64,000 nucleotides of DNA, taken from the NCBI RefSeq assembly GCF_008923205.2, contig NZ_WBMS02000042.1, forward strand, positions 23,163 to 87,162, given 5' to 3'. The stretch's first letter is position 1; every line of letters begins with the position of its first letter. Below the pieces are notes generated by a model. That model was not told where the DNA came from and made no database searches. It saw only the letters and a program-made list of their open reading frames with translations. The translations under genes were made by a program, and so were the position numbers. The stretch comes from Actinomadura physcomitrii (GTDB lineage Bacteria; Actinomycetota; Actinomycetes; Streptosporangiales; Streptosporangiaceae). Below are positions 50,229 through 57,307 of the stretch, in pieces.

Positions 50229-50260
50229 GCCGATATTCGCGTGCCCTGCCGATATTCGCG
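50229..50260. repeat. two 13-bp direct repeats in the lasso promoter region
   Basis: GCCGATATTCGCG occurs at 50229-50241 and again at 50248-50260, with starts 19 bp apart. The pair lies between the oxidoreductase and the lasso precursor. SARPs bind direct repeats, usually heptamers spaced by one or two helical turns; 19 bp is close to, but not, two turns. It may instead serve another regulator of the oxidoreductase. Confidence 0.6.
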
Positions 50261-50400
50261 CCGTGAACAGGCGAGCTCAATAGCGCCGGGCTTCGCTGAA
50301 AGGCAACTGCAAGGTAAGTGAAATGGCCTTCCTTCTAACGTGGTAGCGCAACGGGGAGGCCCATCCGGGGCCGTCCCGGTTCGCAAGAAGGGTGTGTTTC

Positions 50401-50526
50401 ATGCAGCAGAAGGTCGCGGCTTACGAGCCGCCCGCGCTGATGGAGGCCGGCGGCTTCGCCGAGCTGACCCTCGGCCGGCCGAACTGGGGATTCGAGAACG
50501 ACTGGTCGTGCGTCATGCTCTGCTGA
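50401..50526 (+). CDS. lasso-peptide precursor, LP2006-like
   Basis: A 41-residue precursor, too short for routine gene callers. Leader residues 1-24 contain the Y-x-x-P-x-L recognition motif (Tyr8, Pro11, Leu13) and Thr23 at position -2. The core of 17 residues is GRPNWGFENDWSCVMLC. Gly1 can form an isopeptide with Glu8 (eight-member ring), and Cys13 and Cys17 can form a disulfide. From memory, LP2006 of Nocardiopsis alba is identical except for the residues at 15 and 16 (Arg-Val there, Met-Leu here). AAGAAGGG lies eight bases before the ATG. The maturation genes follow directly, leaving little doubt. Confidence 0.95.
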   Translation: MQQKVAAYEPPALMEAGGFAELTLGRPNWGFENDWSCVMLC

Positions 50527-50557
50527 CGCCTGCGCGGCCTGTCGGCTCGGAACCGAG

Positions 50558-50589
50558 GTGCCGGCGCCGGTTCACCCCGGCGCCGGCAC
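50558..50589 (+). terminator. intercistronic hairpin between precursor and maturation genes
   Basis: A perfect 13-bp stem: GTGCCGGCGCCGG (50558-50570) with its complement at 50577-50589 and loop TTCACC. It has no T-tract. It probably attenuates read-through or protects the precursor mRNA, so that precursor is made in excess over enzymes. Confidence 0.7.
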
Positions 50590-50612
50590 GCCCCGGTGAA
50601 AAGGAAAAGGAA

Positions 50613-52415
50613 ATGGTGGAGTTCCGCGTCCTTCCGGACACCGATGCGGCCGCCGCGCTGGCGGGCCCGGCCGTTGCGCGGTTCGAGCACGCCTCCGGCC
50701 GTCCCTGGATCGCCGGGCGCTGGGACCGGGAGAGCGTCGTGTCCGCCGCGTGCGGGCGCGACCGCGTGGTGCTGTTCGGGCCCGCCGACACGACCCCGGA
50801 CGAGCTGGAGCGCGTCCTCGCCCGGGTCCGCTCCGTGCGGGACCTGGACGCGCTGTGCGGGCGGCTCGCCGGCAGCTTCCATCTCGTCGCGTCCATCGGC
50901 GGGCGCGTCCGGGTGCAGGGCAGCGTGTCGGCCGCGCGGCAGGTGTTCCACACCTCGCTCGGCGGGGTGACGGTCGCCGCGGACGCGCCGATGTCGCTGC
51001 CCGGTGACCGCCGGGCGGACGAGGCGCTGCTCGCGGCCCGGCTCGTCGCGCCGTGGCCGCCGTGGCCGATCAGCGAGACGCCGCTGTGGACGGGCGTCGA
51101 GGCGGTCCCGGCCGGCTGCTACCTGGAGATCGACGCGGACGGGCGGGGCCGCCCGGTCCGGTGGTGGACGCCGCCGGAGCCGCACCTGCCGCTGGCCGAC
51201 GGGGCGCGCCGCGTCCGGCGGGCGCTGCGCGACGCGGTCGCCGTGCGCGCGCGGGACGTCAAGACGGTCAGCGCGGACCTGTCCGGCGGGATGGACTCCA
51301 CCAGCCTGTGCTTCCTGGCCGCCGGCGAGGCGGACCGGCTCGTCACGACCCGCTGGGAGGCGGCCGACCGCGCCGACGAGGACCGGCACTGGGCGCGGCT
51401 CGCCGCCGCGGACCTGCCCGGCGCCGAGCACCTGGTGCTGGCCCGCGACACCGCCCCCACCTGGTTCGACGGGATCGCCGATCCCGATCCGGACCCGGAC
51501 CTCGAAGGGCCGTTCGCCTGGATCAGGACCCGGGCGCGGCTCACCCACCTGGCCCGCCGCGTCGCCGCCGCCGGCTCCGCGTCCCACCTGACCGGGCACG
51601 GCGGCGACGAGCTGTTCCTCGGCAACCCGCTGAACCTGCACACGCTCGCGCGGACGCGGGGCGGCGGCGCGCTCCGGCACCTGCGCGCCTACCGGGCGAT
51701 GTACCGGTGGCGGCTGCTGCCCGCGGCGCGGGCGCTGCTGAACCGCGACACGTTCGGCGGGTGGCTCGCCGCGTCCGCCGGCGCGCTCACCGACCCGGTC
51801 CGCGAGGTCGGCGGCGCGCCCGCGCTCGGCTGGGGGATCGCCTACCGGCTGCCGCCGTGGGCGACGCCCGACGCCGCCGACGCGGCGCGGACGCTGTTCC
51901 GGCGGATCGGCGCGTCCGGCGTCGAACCGCTCGCGCCGCTGCGCGGGCAGCACGCCGCGCTGCAGGACGCCCGGCTGTGCGGCGACACGATCCGCCGCGT
52001 CGACCGGCTCACCTCCCGGGAGGGGGTGGCGTGGCACGCGCCGTTCGTCGACGACCGGGTCATCGAGGCCGCGCTCGCCGTCCGCCTCCAGGACACGACG
52101 ATGCCCGACCGCTACAAGCCCGCCCTGTCCGCCGCGATGGCCGGCATCGTCCCCGCCCGGGTCCTCGGGCGCGCGACGAAGTCGGAGTACAGCGCGGAGG
52201 CCTACGACAGCCTGCGCCGGCACCGCGCCGACCTGCTCGGCCTGTGCGGCGACGGGATGCGGCTCGCGCGGCTCGGGCTCGTCGACGCCGCCGCGCTGCG
52301 CGCCGTGCTGGAGGCGCCGCCGCCCTCGTCCCTGACCCTGATGCCGCTGATCAGCACGTTCGCCTGCGAGACGTGGCTGCGCGCCGTCGAGCGCGAGCGC
52401 GTCCCGAACCCATGA
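50613..52415 (+). CDS. lasso macrolactam synthetase (asparagine-synthetase-like, LasC)
   Basis: A 600-residue enzyme that adenylates the Glu8 side chain and joins it to the Gly1 amine to close the ring. The N-terminal part resembles a class II glutaminase fold but lacks the catalytic N-terminal Cys, as is normal for lasso cyclases. The ATP pyrophosphatase loop is SGGMDSTS (near residue 225), and later motifs are HLTGHGGDELFLGNP and ATKSEYSAEAYDSL. The start ATG follows AAGGAAAAGGAA. Its stop overlaps a possible ATG of the next gene. It is the C protein of the cluster. Confidence 0.95.
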   Translation: MVEFRVLPDTDAAAALAGPAVARFEHASGRPWIAGRWDRESVVSAACGRDRVVLFGPADTTPDELERVLARVRSVRDLDALCGRLAGSFHLVASIGGRVRVQGSVSAARQVFHTSLGGVTVAADAPMSLPGDRRADEALLAARLVAPWPPWPISETPLWTGVEAVPAGCYLEIDADGRGRPVRWWTPPEPHLPLADGARRVRRALRDAVAVRARDVKTVSADLSGGMDSTSLCFLAAGEADRLVTTRWEAADRADEDRHWARLAAADLPGAEHLVLARDTAPTWFDGIADPDPDPDLEGPFAWIRTRARLTHLARRVAAAGSASHLTGHGGDELFLGNPLNLHTLARTRGGGALRHLRAYRAMYRWRLLPAARALLNRDTFGGWLAASAGALTDPVREVGGAPALGWGIAYRLPPWATPDAADAARTLFRRIGASGVEPLAPLRGQHAALQDARLCGDTIRRVDRLTSREGVAWHAPFVDDRVIEAALAVRLQDTTMPDRYKPALSAAMAGIVPARVLGRATKSEYSAEAYDSLRRHRADLLGLCGDGMRLARLGLVDAAALRAVLEAPPPSSLTLMPLISTFACETWLRAVERERVPNP

Positions 52416-52429
52416 ACCGGAGGTCCGAG

Positions 52430-52699
52430 ATGCCCGTGACTCCCGGGGCGTCGCTGTCGCCCCACGTGACGATGACCGAGACCGAGCACGGCACGGTGCT
52501 GCTGGACGAGCGCGCCGGCCGCTACTGGGTGCTGAACGCGACCGGCACCACCGTGATCCGGCTGCTGCTGGCCGGCGGGAGCGTCGACGACGCCGTCCGC
52601 GAGCTGCGGGAACGCCACCCGGACGCGGCGGAGCGGGTCACCGCCGACGTGGCCGCGTTCGTCCGGACGCTCCGCGACGCCGAGGTGATGGCGCCGTGA
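52430..52699 (+). CDS. lasso RRE protein (PqqD-like, LasB1)
   Basis: An 89-residue protein of the PqqD fold that binds the leader and presents it to the peptidase and cyclase. TETEHGTVLLDERAGRYWVLNATGTTVIRLLLAGGSVDDAVRELRERHP shows the beta3-alpha3 leader-binding layout. It is a separate protein here, as in other actinobacterial lasso clusters where B is split. The ATG at 52430 follows GGAGG by six bases, favoured over one at 52412 that overlaps the cyclase stop. Its own stop overlaps the next GTG. Confidence 0.93.
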   Translation: MPVTPGASLSPHVTMTETEHGTVLLDERAGRYWVLNATGTTVIRLLLAGGSVDDAVRELRERHPDAAERVTADVAAFVRTLRDAEVMAP

Positions 52700-53130
52700 C
52701 GATGCCGGTCGCGCTGGAGCCGTCCGTCCCGCTGACGCGGCGGCGCCGGGCCGGGGCCCGCGCCGCGGTGGGCGCCGCCCGGCTGATCGCGGCGCTGCCG
52801 CCGCGCCGGCTGCGCCGCGTCCTCACCGTCCTGCGGCGCGGCGCGCGTCCCGCGACGGCGGAGGAGGCGCTCGCGGCGCGGCAGGCGGTGGTGACGGTGA
52901 GCGTTCAGTGTGCGGGGCAGGGCTGCCTGCAGCGGTCCCTCGCGACGGTGCTGCTGTGCCGGGCGGGCGGGACGTGGCCGGACTGGTGCACGGGCGTGCG
53001 CCTGGAGCCGTTCCGCGCGCACGCGTGGGTGGAGGCCGGCGGAGAGCCCGTCGGCGAGCGCGCCGAGGTGCTCGCGTTCGCCAGGACGATGGTCGTCGCG
53101 GCGCCCGGCGGCGGGCGGGCGGACCGGTGA
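52696..53130 (+). CDS. lasso leader peptidase (transglutaminase-like, LasB2)
   Basis: A 144-residue cysteine protease of the transglutaminase-like fold that removes the leader after Leu24. The catalytic Cys lies in AGQGCLQRSLATVLLCR, and the catalytic His in PFRAHAWVEAGGEPVGE, with the Asp/Glu position after it. The N-terminal 60 residues are basic helical. The GTG start overlaps the RRE gene stop (GTGA), and its stop overlaps the next GTG, so B1, B2 and the MauE-like gene are translationally coupled. Confidence 0.93.
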   Translation: MTMPVALEPSVPLTRRRRAGARAAVGAARLIAALPPRRLRRVLTVLRRGARPATAEEALAARQAVVTVSVQCAGQGCLQRSLATVLLCRAGGTWPDWCTGVRLEPFRAHAWVEAGGEPVGERAEVLAFARTMVVAAPGGGRADR

Positions 53131-53678
53131 CGGGCCTGCTGCTGCTCGGCTGCCGGGCGCTGATCCTCACCGTGTTCGCCGCCGCGTTCGCCGGGAAGGC
53201 GCGCAGCGCGGCGCGGTTCCGCGGGTTCGCCGGGTCGATCCGGCAGCTGGCGGTCCTGCCGCAGCGGGCCGCGGCCCCGGCGGGCGCCCTCGTCGTCGCG
53301 GGCGAGGGGACGGTGGCCGTGCTGCTCGCGATGCCGTCCGGGGTCCGGGCCGGGTTCGCGCTGGCGTCCGTCCTGCTGGCCGTGTTCATCGGGATCGCGG
53401 TGCGGGCCGTCCGCGGCGGCGTCTTCGCCGAGTGCCGCTGCTTCGGCTCGAAGGGATCGGTGATGGGGCAGGCGATGATCGTCCGGAACCTGCTGCTGCT
53501 CGCCGCCGCGCTGCCGGGCGCCGCCGCGGGCGCGCCCGTCCCGGCCGGGCGGGCCGCCGCCGCGCTGGCCGCGGCCGCCGCCGGGGCGCTCGGCGCCTGG
53601 GTCTTCACCCGCTGGTACGACCGGATCGTCGCGGCGCTGATGAAGCGGCTGCTCGCGCCGGCCCGGACCGCGGGATGA
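53127..53678 (+). CDS. MauE/DoxX-like membrane protein, possible disulfide-forming factor
   Basis: A 183-residue protein with about four helices (residues 3-22, 45-65, 72-92 and 115-160). The motif FAECRCFGSKGSV contains a C-x-C-F-G sequence as in MauE proteins, which are needed for maturation of disulfide-rich methylamine dehydrogenase. It is fully embedded in the lasso operon by GTGA and ATGA overlaps. Because the predicted peptide has a Cys13-Cys17 bond, a role in forming or guarding that bond outside the membrane is attractive; this is inference. Confidence 0.82.
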   Translation: MTGLLLLGCRALILTVFAAAFAGKARSAARFRGFAGSIRQLAVLPQRAAAPAGALVVAGEGTVAVLLAMPSGVRAGFALASVLLAVFIGIAVRAVRGGVFAECRCFGSKGSVMGQAMIVRNLLLLAAALPGAAAGAPVPAGRAAAALAAAAAGALGAWVFTRWYDRIVAALMKRLLAPARTAG

Positions 53679-54655
53679 CCGCCGTGCCCGGCCCGGCGGA
53701 GTACGCGATCGAGGCCGCGGGCGTCAGCAAGTGGTTCGGGCCCGTCCAGGCGCTGGACGGGGTGACGGTCGCGGCGCCGCCCGGCTCGGTCCTCGGGCTG
53801 CTCGGGCACAACGGCGCCGGCAAGACCACCCTGGTCAACGTGCTCGCGGCGCTGTGCCGGCCCACCGCCGGCACCGCCCGCGTCGCCGGGTACGACGTCG
53901 TCCGGCAGTCCCGCGAGGTGCGCCGCCGGATCGCGCTGACCGGGCAGTTCGCGGCCGTCGACGAGCAGATCTCCGGGCGCGACAACCTGGTGCTGGTCGC
54001 CCGGCTGCGCGGCACGGGCCGCCGCGACGCGCTCCGCCGCGCCGCCGAGCTGCTGGAGATGTTCGACCTGACCGGCGCGGCCGACCGGCCGGTGCGCGGC
54101 TACTCCGGCGGGATGCGGCGCCGCCTGGACCTCGCGGCCAGCCTGACGGGCCGTCCCGAGGTGCTGTTCCTCGACGAGCCCACCACCGGCCTGGACCCCG
54201 CCGCCCGCCTCGCCGCCTGGACGGTCGTCGAGCGCCTCGTCCGGGACGGCACGACCGTCGTGCTCACCACCCAGTACCTCGACGAGGCGGACCGGCTCGC
54301 CGACACGATCACCGTGCTCGCCGGCGGCCGGGTCGTCGCGTCCGGCGCGCCCGCCGACCTGAAGGCCCGCGTCGGCGGGCGCACCGCCACCGCGCGGCTC
54401 GCCGGGCCGGACGCGGTGCGGGCCGCCGCCCGCGCGCTGCGCACCGAGGGACTCGGCCCCGAGTACGACCCGCGCCGCGACGTCATCGCCGTCCCGCTGA
54501 CCGGCCCCCGCGACCTCGCTGTCGTCGCGCGGACGCTGGACGCCGAGGTCATGGGCGACTACGAGCTGGCGGTGACGGCGCCGACCCTCGACGACGTGTA
54601 CCTGTCGCTGACCGGGCCCGCCCGCCCGGACGCGGCGGCGAGGGGCGCGTCATGA
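53675..54655 (+). CDS. ABC transporter ATP-binding protein, lasso export
   Basis: A 326-residue ATPase of the DrrA (drug exporter) type. Walker A is GHNGAGKTT, the Q-loop is in LTGQFAAVDEQ, the signature is YSGGMRRRLDLA, Walker B is VLFLDEPTTGLDP and the switch region ends TTQYLDEADRLAD. A DrrA-like C-terminal regulatory domain follows. It pairs with the permease by ATGA overlap and probably exports the mature peptide, giving self-immunity. This replaces the LasD type (fused ABC exporter) of proteobacterial clusters. Confidence 0.92.
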   Translation: MTAVPGPAEYAIEAAGVSKWFGPVQALDGVTVAAPPGSVLGLLGHNGAGKTTLVNVLAALCRPTAGTARVAGYDVVRQSREVRRRIALTGQFAAVDEQISGRDNLVLVARLRGTGRRDALRRAAELLEMFDLTGAADRPVRGYSGGMRRRLDLAASLTGRPEVLFLDEPTTGLDPAARLAAWTVVERLVRDGTTVVLTTQYLDEADRLADTITVLAGGRVVASGAPADLKARVGGRTATARLAGPDAVRAAARALRTEGLGPEYDPRRDVIAVPLTGPRDLAVVARTLDAEVMGDYELAVTAPTLDDVYLSLTGPARPDAAARGAS

Positions 54656-55479
54656 CGGCCGTCGCGCCCGCGCGCTCCGCCGCCGCCTCCGCCGCGCCGC
54701 CGCAGGACGCCGGGATCTGGACGCAGCTGCGCGTCCTCACCGGCCGGTCGCTGCGGGCGCTCGTCCTCGACCCGCGGCTCGTCGTGGCGAGCATGCTCGG
54801 GCCGCTGCTGATGCTCGGCATGTTCAGCCAGCTGTTCGGCAGCGTCGCGCGGGCGCCCGGCTTCCCGTCCGGCGTCCGCTACGTCGACTTCCTCGTCCCG
54901 GCGATCATGGTGACGTCGGCGCTGCAGGCGGCGCTGAACACCGCGGTCGGGCTCACCCAGGAGATGCGCAGCGGGATCATCGCGCGGTTCCGGTCGATGC
55001 CGATCTGGCCCGGGTCGGTGCTGCTCGCCCGCAGCGCCGCCGACACCGTCCGCTGCGCGCTCCAGCAGCTGCTGCTGCTCGTCCTCGCGGCGGCGCTGCT
55101 CGGGTTCCGCCCGGCGGGCGGGCCGCTCGGTGCGCTCGGCGCCGCCGCGCTCGCGCTCGCCGTCGGCTGCTGCCTCGGCTGGATCTTCATCGCGATCGCC
55201 TGCTGGATCCGCAACGCCGAGCTGGTGCAGAGCGTCGCGGGCCTCGCGACGTTCCCGCTGGTCTTCGCCTCGAACGCGTTCGTCCCGGCGAGCGCCCTGC
55301 CCGGCTGGCTGCGCGCGGTCGCCGCCGCCAACCCCGCCACCTATGGGATCCGGGCGGCGCGCTCGGTCGCGCTCGGCGAACCGGCGCTCGCCGACGCGGT
55401 CGCCGCCCTGTCGGTCAGCGCGGCCGTCGGCGCCGCCGCGGCCGCCCTCGCGGTCAGGGGTTTCCGGCGCGGCGGCTGA
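54652..55479 (+). CDS. ABC-2 type transporter permease, lasso export
   Basis: A 275-residue DrrB-like permease with six helices. RLVVASMLGPLLMLGMFSQLFGSV is the first; VDFLVPAIMVTSALQAALNTAVGLTQEMRSGIIARFRSMPIWPGSVLLARSAAD is the ABC-2 signature block. The last part, FVPASALPGWLRAVAAANPATYGIRAARS, is typical for drug exporters. The ATG start overlaps the ATPase stop. It is the last gene of the operon. Confidence 0.92.
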   Translation: MTAVAPARSAAASAAPPQDAGIWTQLRVLTGRSLRALVLDPRLVVASMLGPLLMLGMFSQLFGSVARAPGFPSGVRYVDFLVPAIMVTSALQAALNTAVGLTQEMRSGIIARFRSMPIWPGSVLLARSAADTVRCALQQLLLLVLAAALLGFRPAGGPLGALGAAALALAVGCCLGWIFIAIACWIRNAELVQSVAGLATFPLVFASNAFVPASALPGWLRAVAAANPATYGIRAARSVALGEPALADAVAALSVSAAVGAAAAALAVRGFRRGG

Positions 55480-55563
55480 GCGCGGGCGCCGCAGGTGAGG
55501 CGGCCGGGCGCATAGAGTTCAAGGAGTGGGGGAGAAGACCGGCGTCCCGGCGGAGGGACGCGG

Positions 55564-56769
55564 ATGAACGACGATCGACACCGGCGGTCCGCGGCGTCGG
55601 CCTCGCCACCGGCGCCGCCCCTGCTCCGCGCGGCCGCGGCCTGGTCCTGGCGGCTGATCGCGATCGGCGCGGTCGGCTACGGCCTCGTGTGGATCATCGG
55701 CACGCTGAAGATCGTCTTCCTGCCGTGCGCGATCGCGCTGTTCCTGTGCGCGCTGCTGCGCCCCCTCACCGCCCGGCTCGAGCGGGCCGGGCTGCCGTCC
55801 CTCGCCGCCACCTGGATCACCATGCTGCTCGCGCTCGCGGTGCTCGGCGGGATCGGCACGTTCGTCGGGATCCAGGCGAACGAGGAGTTCCCCAAGCTCG
55901 CCGACGAGGTGCAGTCCACCGCCCGCTCCCTGCAGCACTGGCTGGAGACCGGCCCGCTGCACATCAAGCACTCGCAGATCCAGAACTCCATCGACCAGGG
56001 CATCGACTACCTGGAGAAGCGGCGCGGCAAGCTCGCCAACACCGCGGTGCAGGCGGGCGCGGTCACCGTCGAGGTGCTCGCCGCCATCGTGCTGCTGCTG
56101 TTCATCACGTTCTTCCTGCTCAAGGACGGCGCGCGGATCTGGGACTGGACGATCGGCGGGACGGGCCGCTACCGCCCCCGCATCGACCGGGCCGGCCGCG
56201 CCGCCTGGGAGACGCTGTCGCAGTACGTGCACGGCACCGTCATGGTCGCCGCGATCCACGCCGTCGTGCTGGCGGTCGTGCTGGCCGTCCTCGGCGTCCC
56301 GCTGGTCGCGCCGCTCGCCGTGGTGATCTTCCTGGGGAGCTTCATCCCGATCGTCGGGATCCTGGTCGGCGGCGCGCTCGCGGTCGCCGTCGCGTTCGCC
56401 GCCAAGGGCGGCGCCATCGCGCTGATCTTCCTCGGCGTGCTGATCGTCGAGCACCAGGCGGAGAGCCACCTGCTGCAGCCGCTGCTGGTCGGCCGGCTCG
56501 TCCGGCTGCACCCGCTCGCCATCATCCTCGCGATCAGCGTCGGCGGGATCCTCGGCGGCATCCCCGGCGCGGCCGTCGCGGTGCCGATCGCCGCGGTCGT
56601 GTACCGGGCCTGGCCCGCCCTGCGCGACCCGCCCGACGACCTGCCCCCCGACGTCGCCGCCGCCACCGACGACTCCGAAGGCGAGGGGCATGAGGAGCCC
56701 CCGGAGAACGCAGAGGACGAGCAGGACGATGACGGCAAGCCCGGCGGGAAGGCCGGCCCGGGCGATTGA
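55564..56769 (+). CDS. AI-2E family membrane transporter
   Basis: A 401-residue protein of the AI-2E/PerM family. Paired helices near residues 35-60 and 65-90 are followed by a soluble loop (TARSLQHWLETGPLHIKHSQIQNSID) and further helices with LGSFIPIVGILVGGALAVAVAF, the family signature. The tail from residue 360 is acidic and disordered (EGEGHEEPPENAEDEQDDDG). Members export small molecules or act as Na+/H+ antiporters; the cargo is not known. It follows the lasso exporter after 84 bases but has its own ribosome site (GGAGGGACGCGG). Confidence 0.87.
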   Translation: MNDDRHRRSAASASPPAPPLLRAAAAWSWRLIAIGAVGYGLVWIIGTLKIVFLPCAIALFLCALLRPLTARLERAGLPSLAATWITMLLALAVLGGIGTFVGIQANEEFPKLADEVQSTARSLQHWLETGPLHIKHSQIQNSIDQGIDYLEKRRGKLANTAVQAGAVTVEVLAAIVLLLFITFFLLKDGARIWDWTIGGTGRYRPRIDRAGRAAWETLSQYVHGTVMVAAIHAVVLAVVLAVLGVPLVAPLAVVIFLGSFIPIVGILVGGALAVAVAFAAKGGAIALIFLGVLIVEHQAESHLLQPLLVGRLVRLHPLAIILAISVGGILGGIPGAAVAVPIAAVVYRAWPALRDPPDDLPPDVAAATDDSEGEGHEEPPENAEDEQDDDGKPGGKAGPGD

Positions 56770-56819
56770 CCGAGTTGAAGGCGCGATGATTTCCGGCGCC
56801 GGGGCAGGTCTGTTCCGCC

Positions 56820-57236
56820 ATGGAAATGAAGCTGGAAGTCGTGCCGGTGCCCGTCTCCGACGTGGACCGGGCCAAAGAGTTCTACGGCGAGCGGGTCGGA
56901 TTCGTGGTCGACCTCGACCGGACCGTCCCGGGCGGGATGCGGATCGTCCAGCTGACCCCGCCCGGCTCGGGCTGCTCGATCCACCTGGTGACCGGGGGTT
57001 CCCCCGGCGGTCTCAGCGGTCTGACACTGGTCGTCTCCGATGTCGTCGCGGCGCACAAGGAGCTGGCCGGACGCGGCGTCCCGGTCGGCGACGTCGTCCA
57101 CTTCGAGAACGGCGCGCAGGTCAAAGGTCCGGGGACGGAGCCGTGGAGCACGATGGCGTTCTTCGCCGACCCGGACGGGAACGCGTGGGTGGTCCAGGAG
57201 CGTCCGCGGGGGGCCGGTGGACAGGGCGGGGTGTAA
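56820..57236 (+). CDS. VOC (glyoxalase/bleomycin-resistance) protein
   Basis: A 138-residue protein of two beta-alpha-beta-beta-beta modules: LEVVPVPVSDVDRAKEFYGERVGFVVDLDRTVPGGMRIVQLTPPGSGCSIHL and LTLVVSDVVAAHKELAGRGVPVGDVVHF, with a C-terminal FFADPDGNAWVVQE. The metal-ligand positions can be traced only partly (His in CSIHL, Glu in VQE). No substrate can be named. The start ATG lies next to GTTCCGCC, so the ribosome site is poor. Confidence 0.85.
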   Translation: MEMKLEVVPVPVSDVDRAKEFYGERVGFVVDLDRTVPGGMRIVQLTPPGSGCSIHLVTGGSPGGLSGLTLVVSDVVAAHKELAGRGVPVGDVVHFENGAQVKGPGTEPWSTMAFFADPDGNAWVVQERPRGAGGQGGV

Positions 57237-57307
57237 GCGAGCAATTATTAGCTGAGCGGCACCACTCCGACATCGCGCCGCGGGCGCGGAACACCCTGGG
57301 AGGATCC

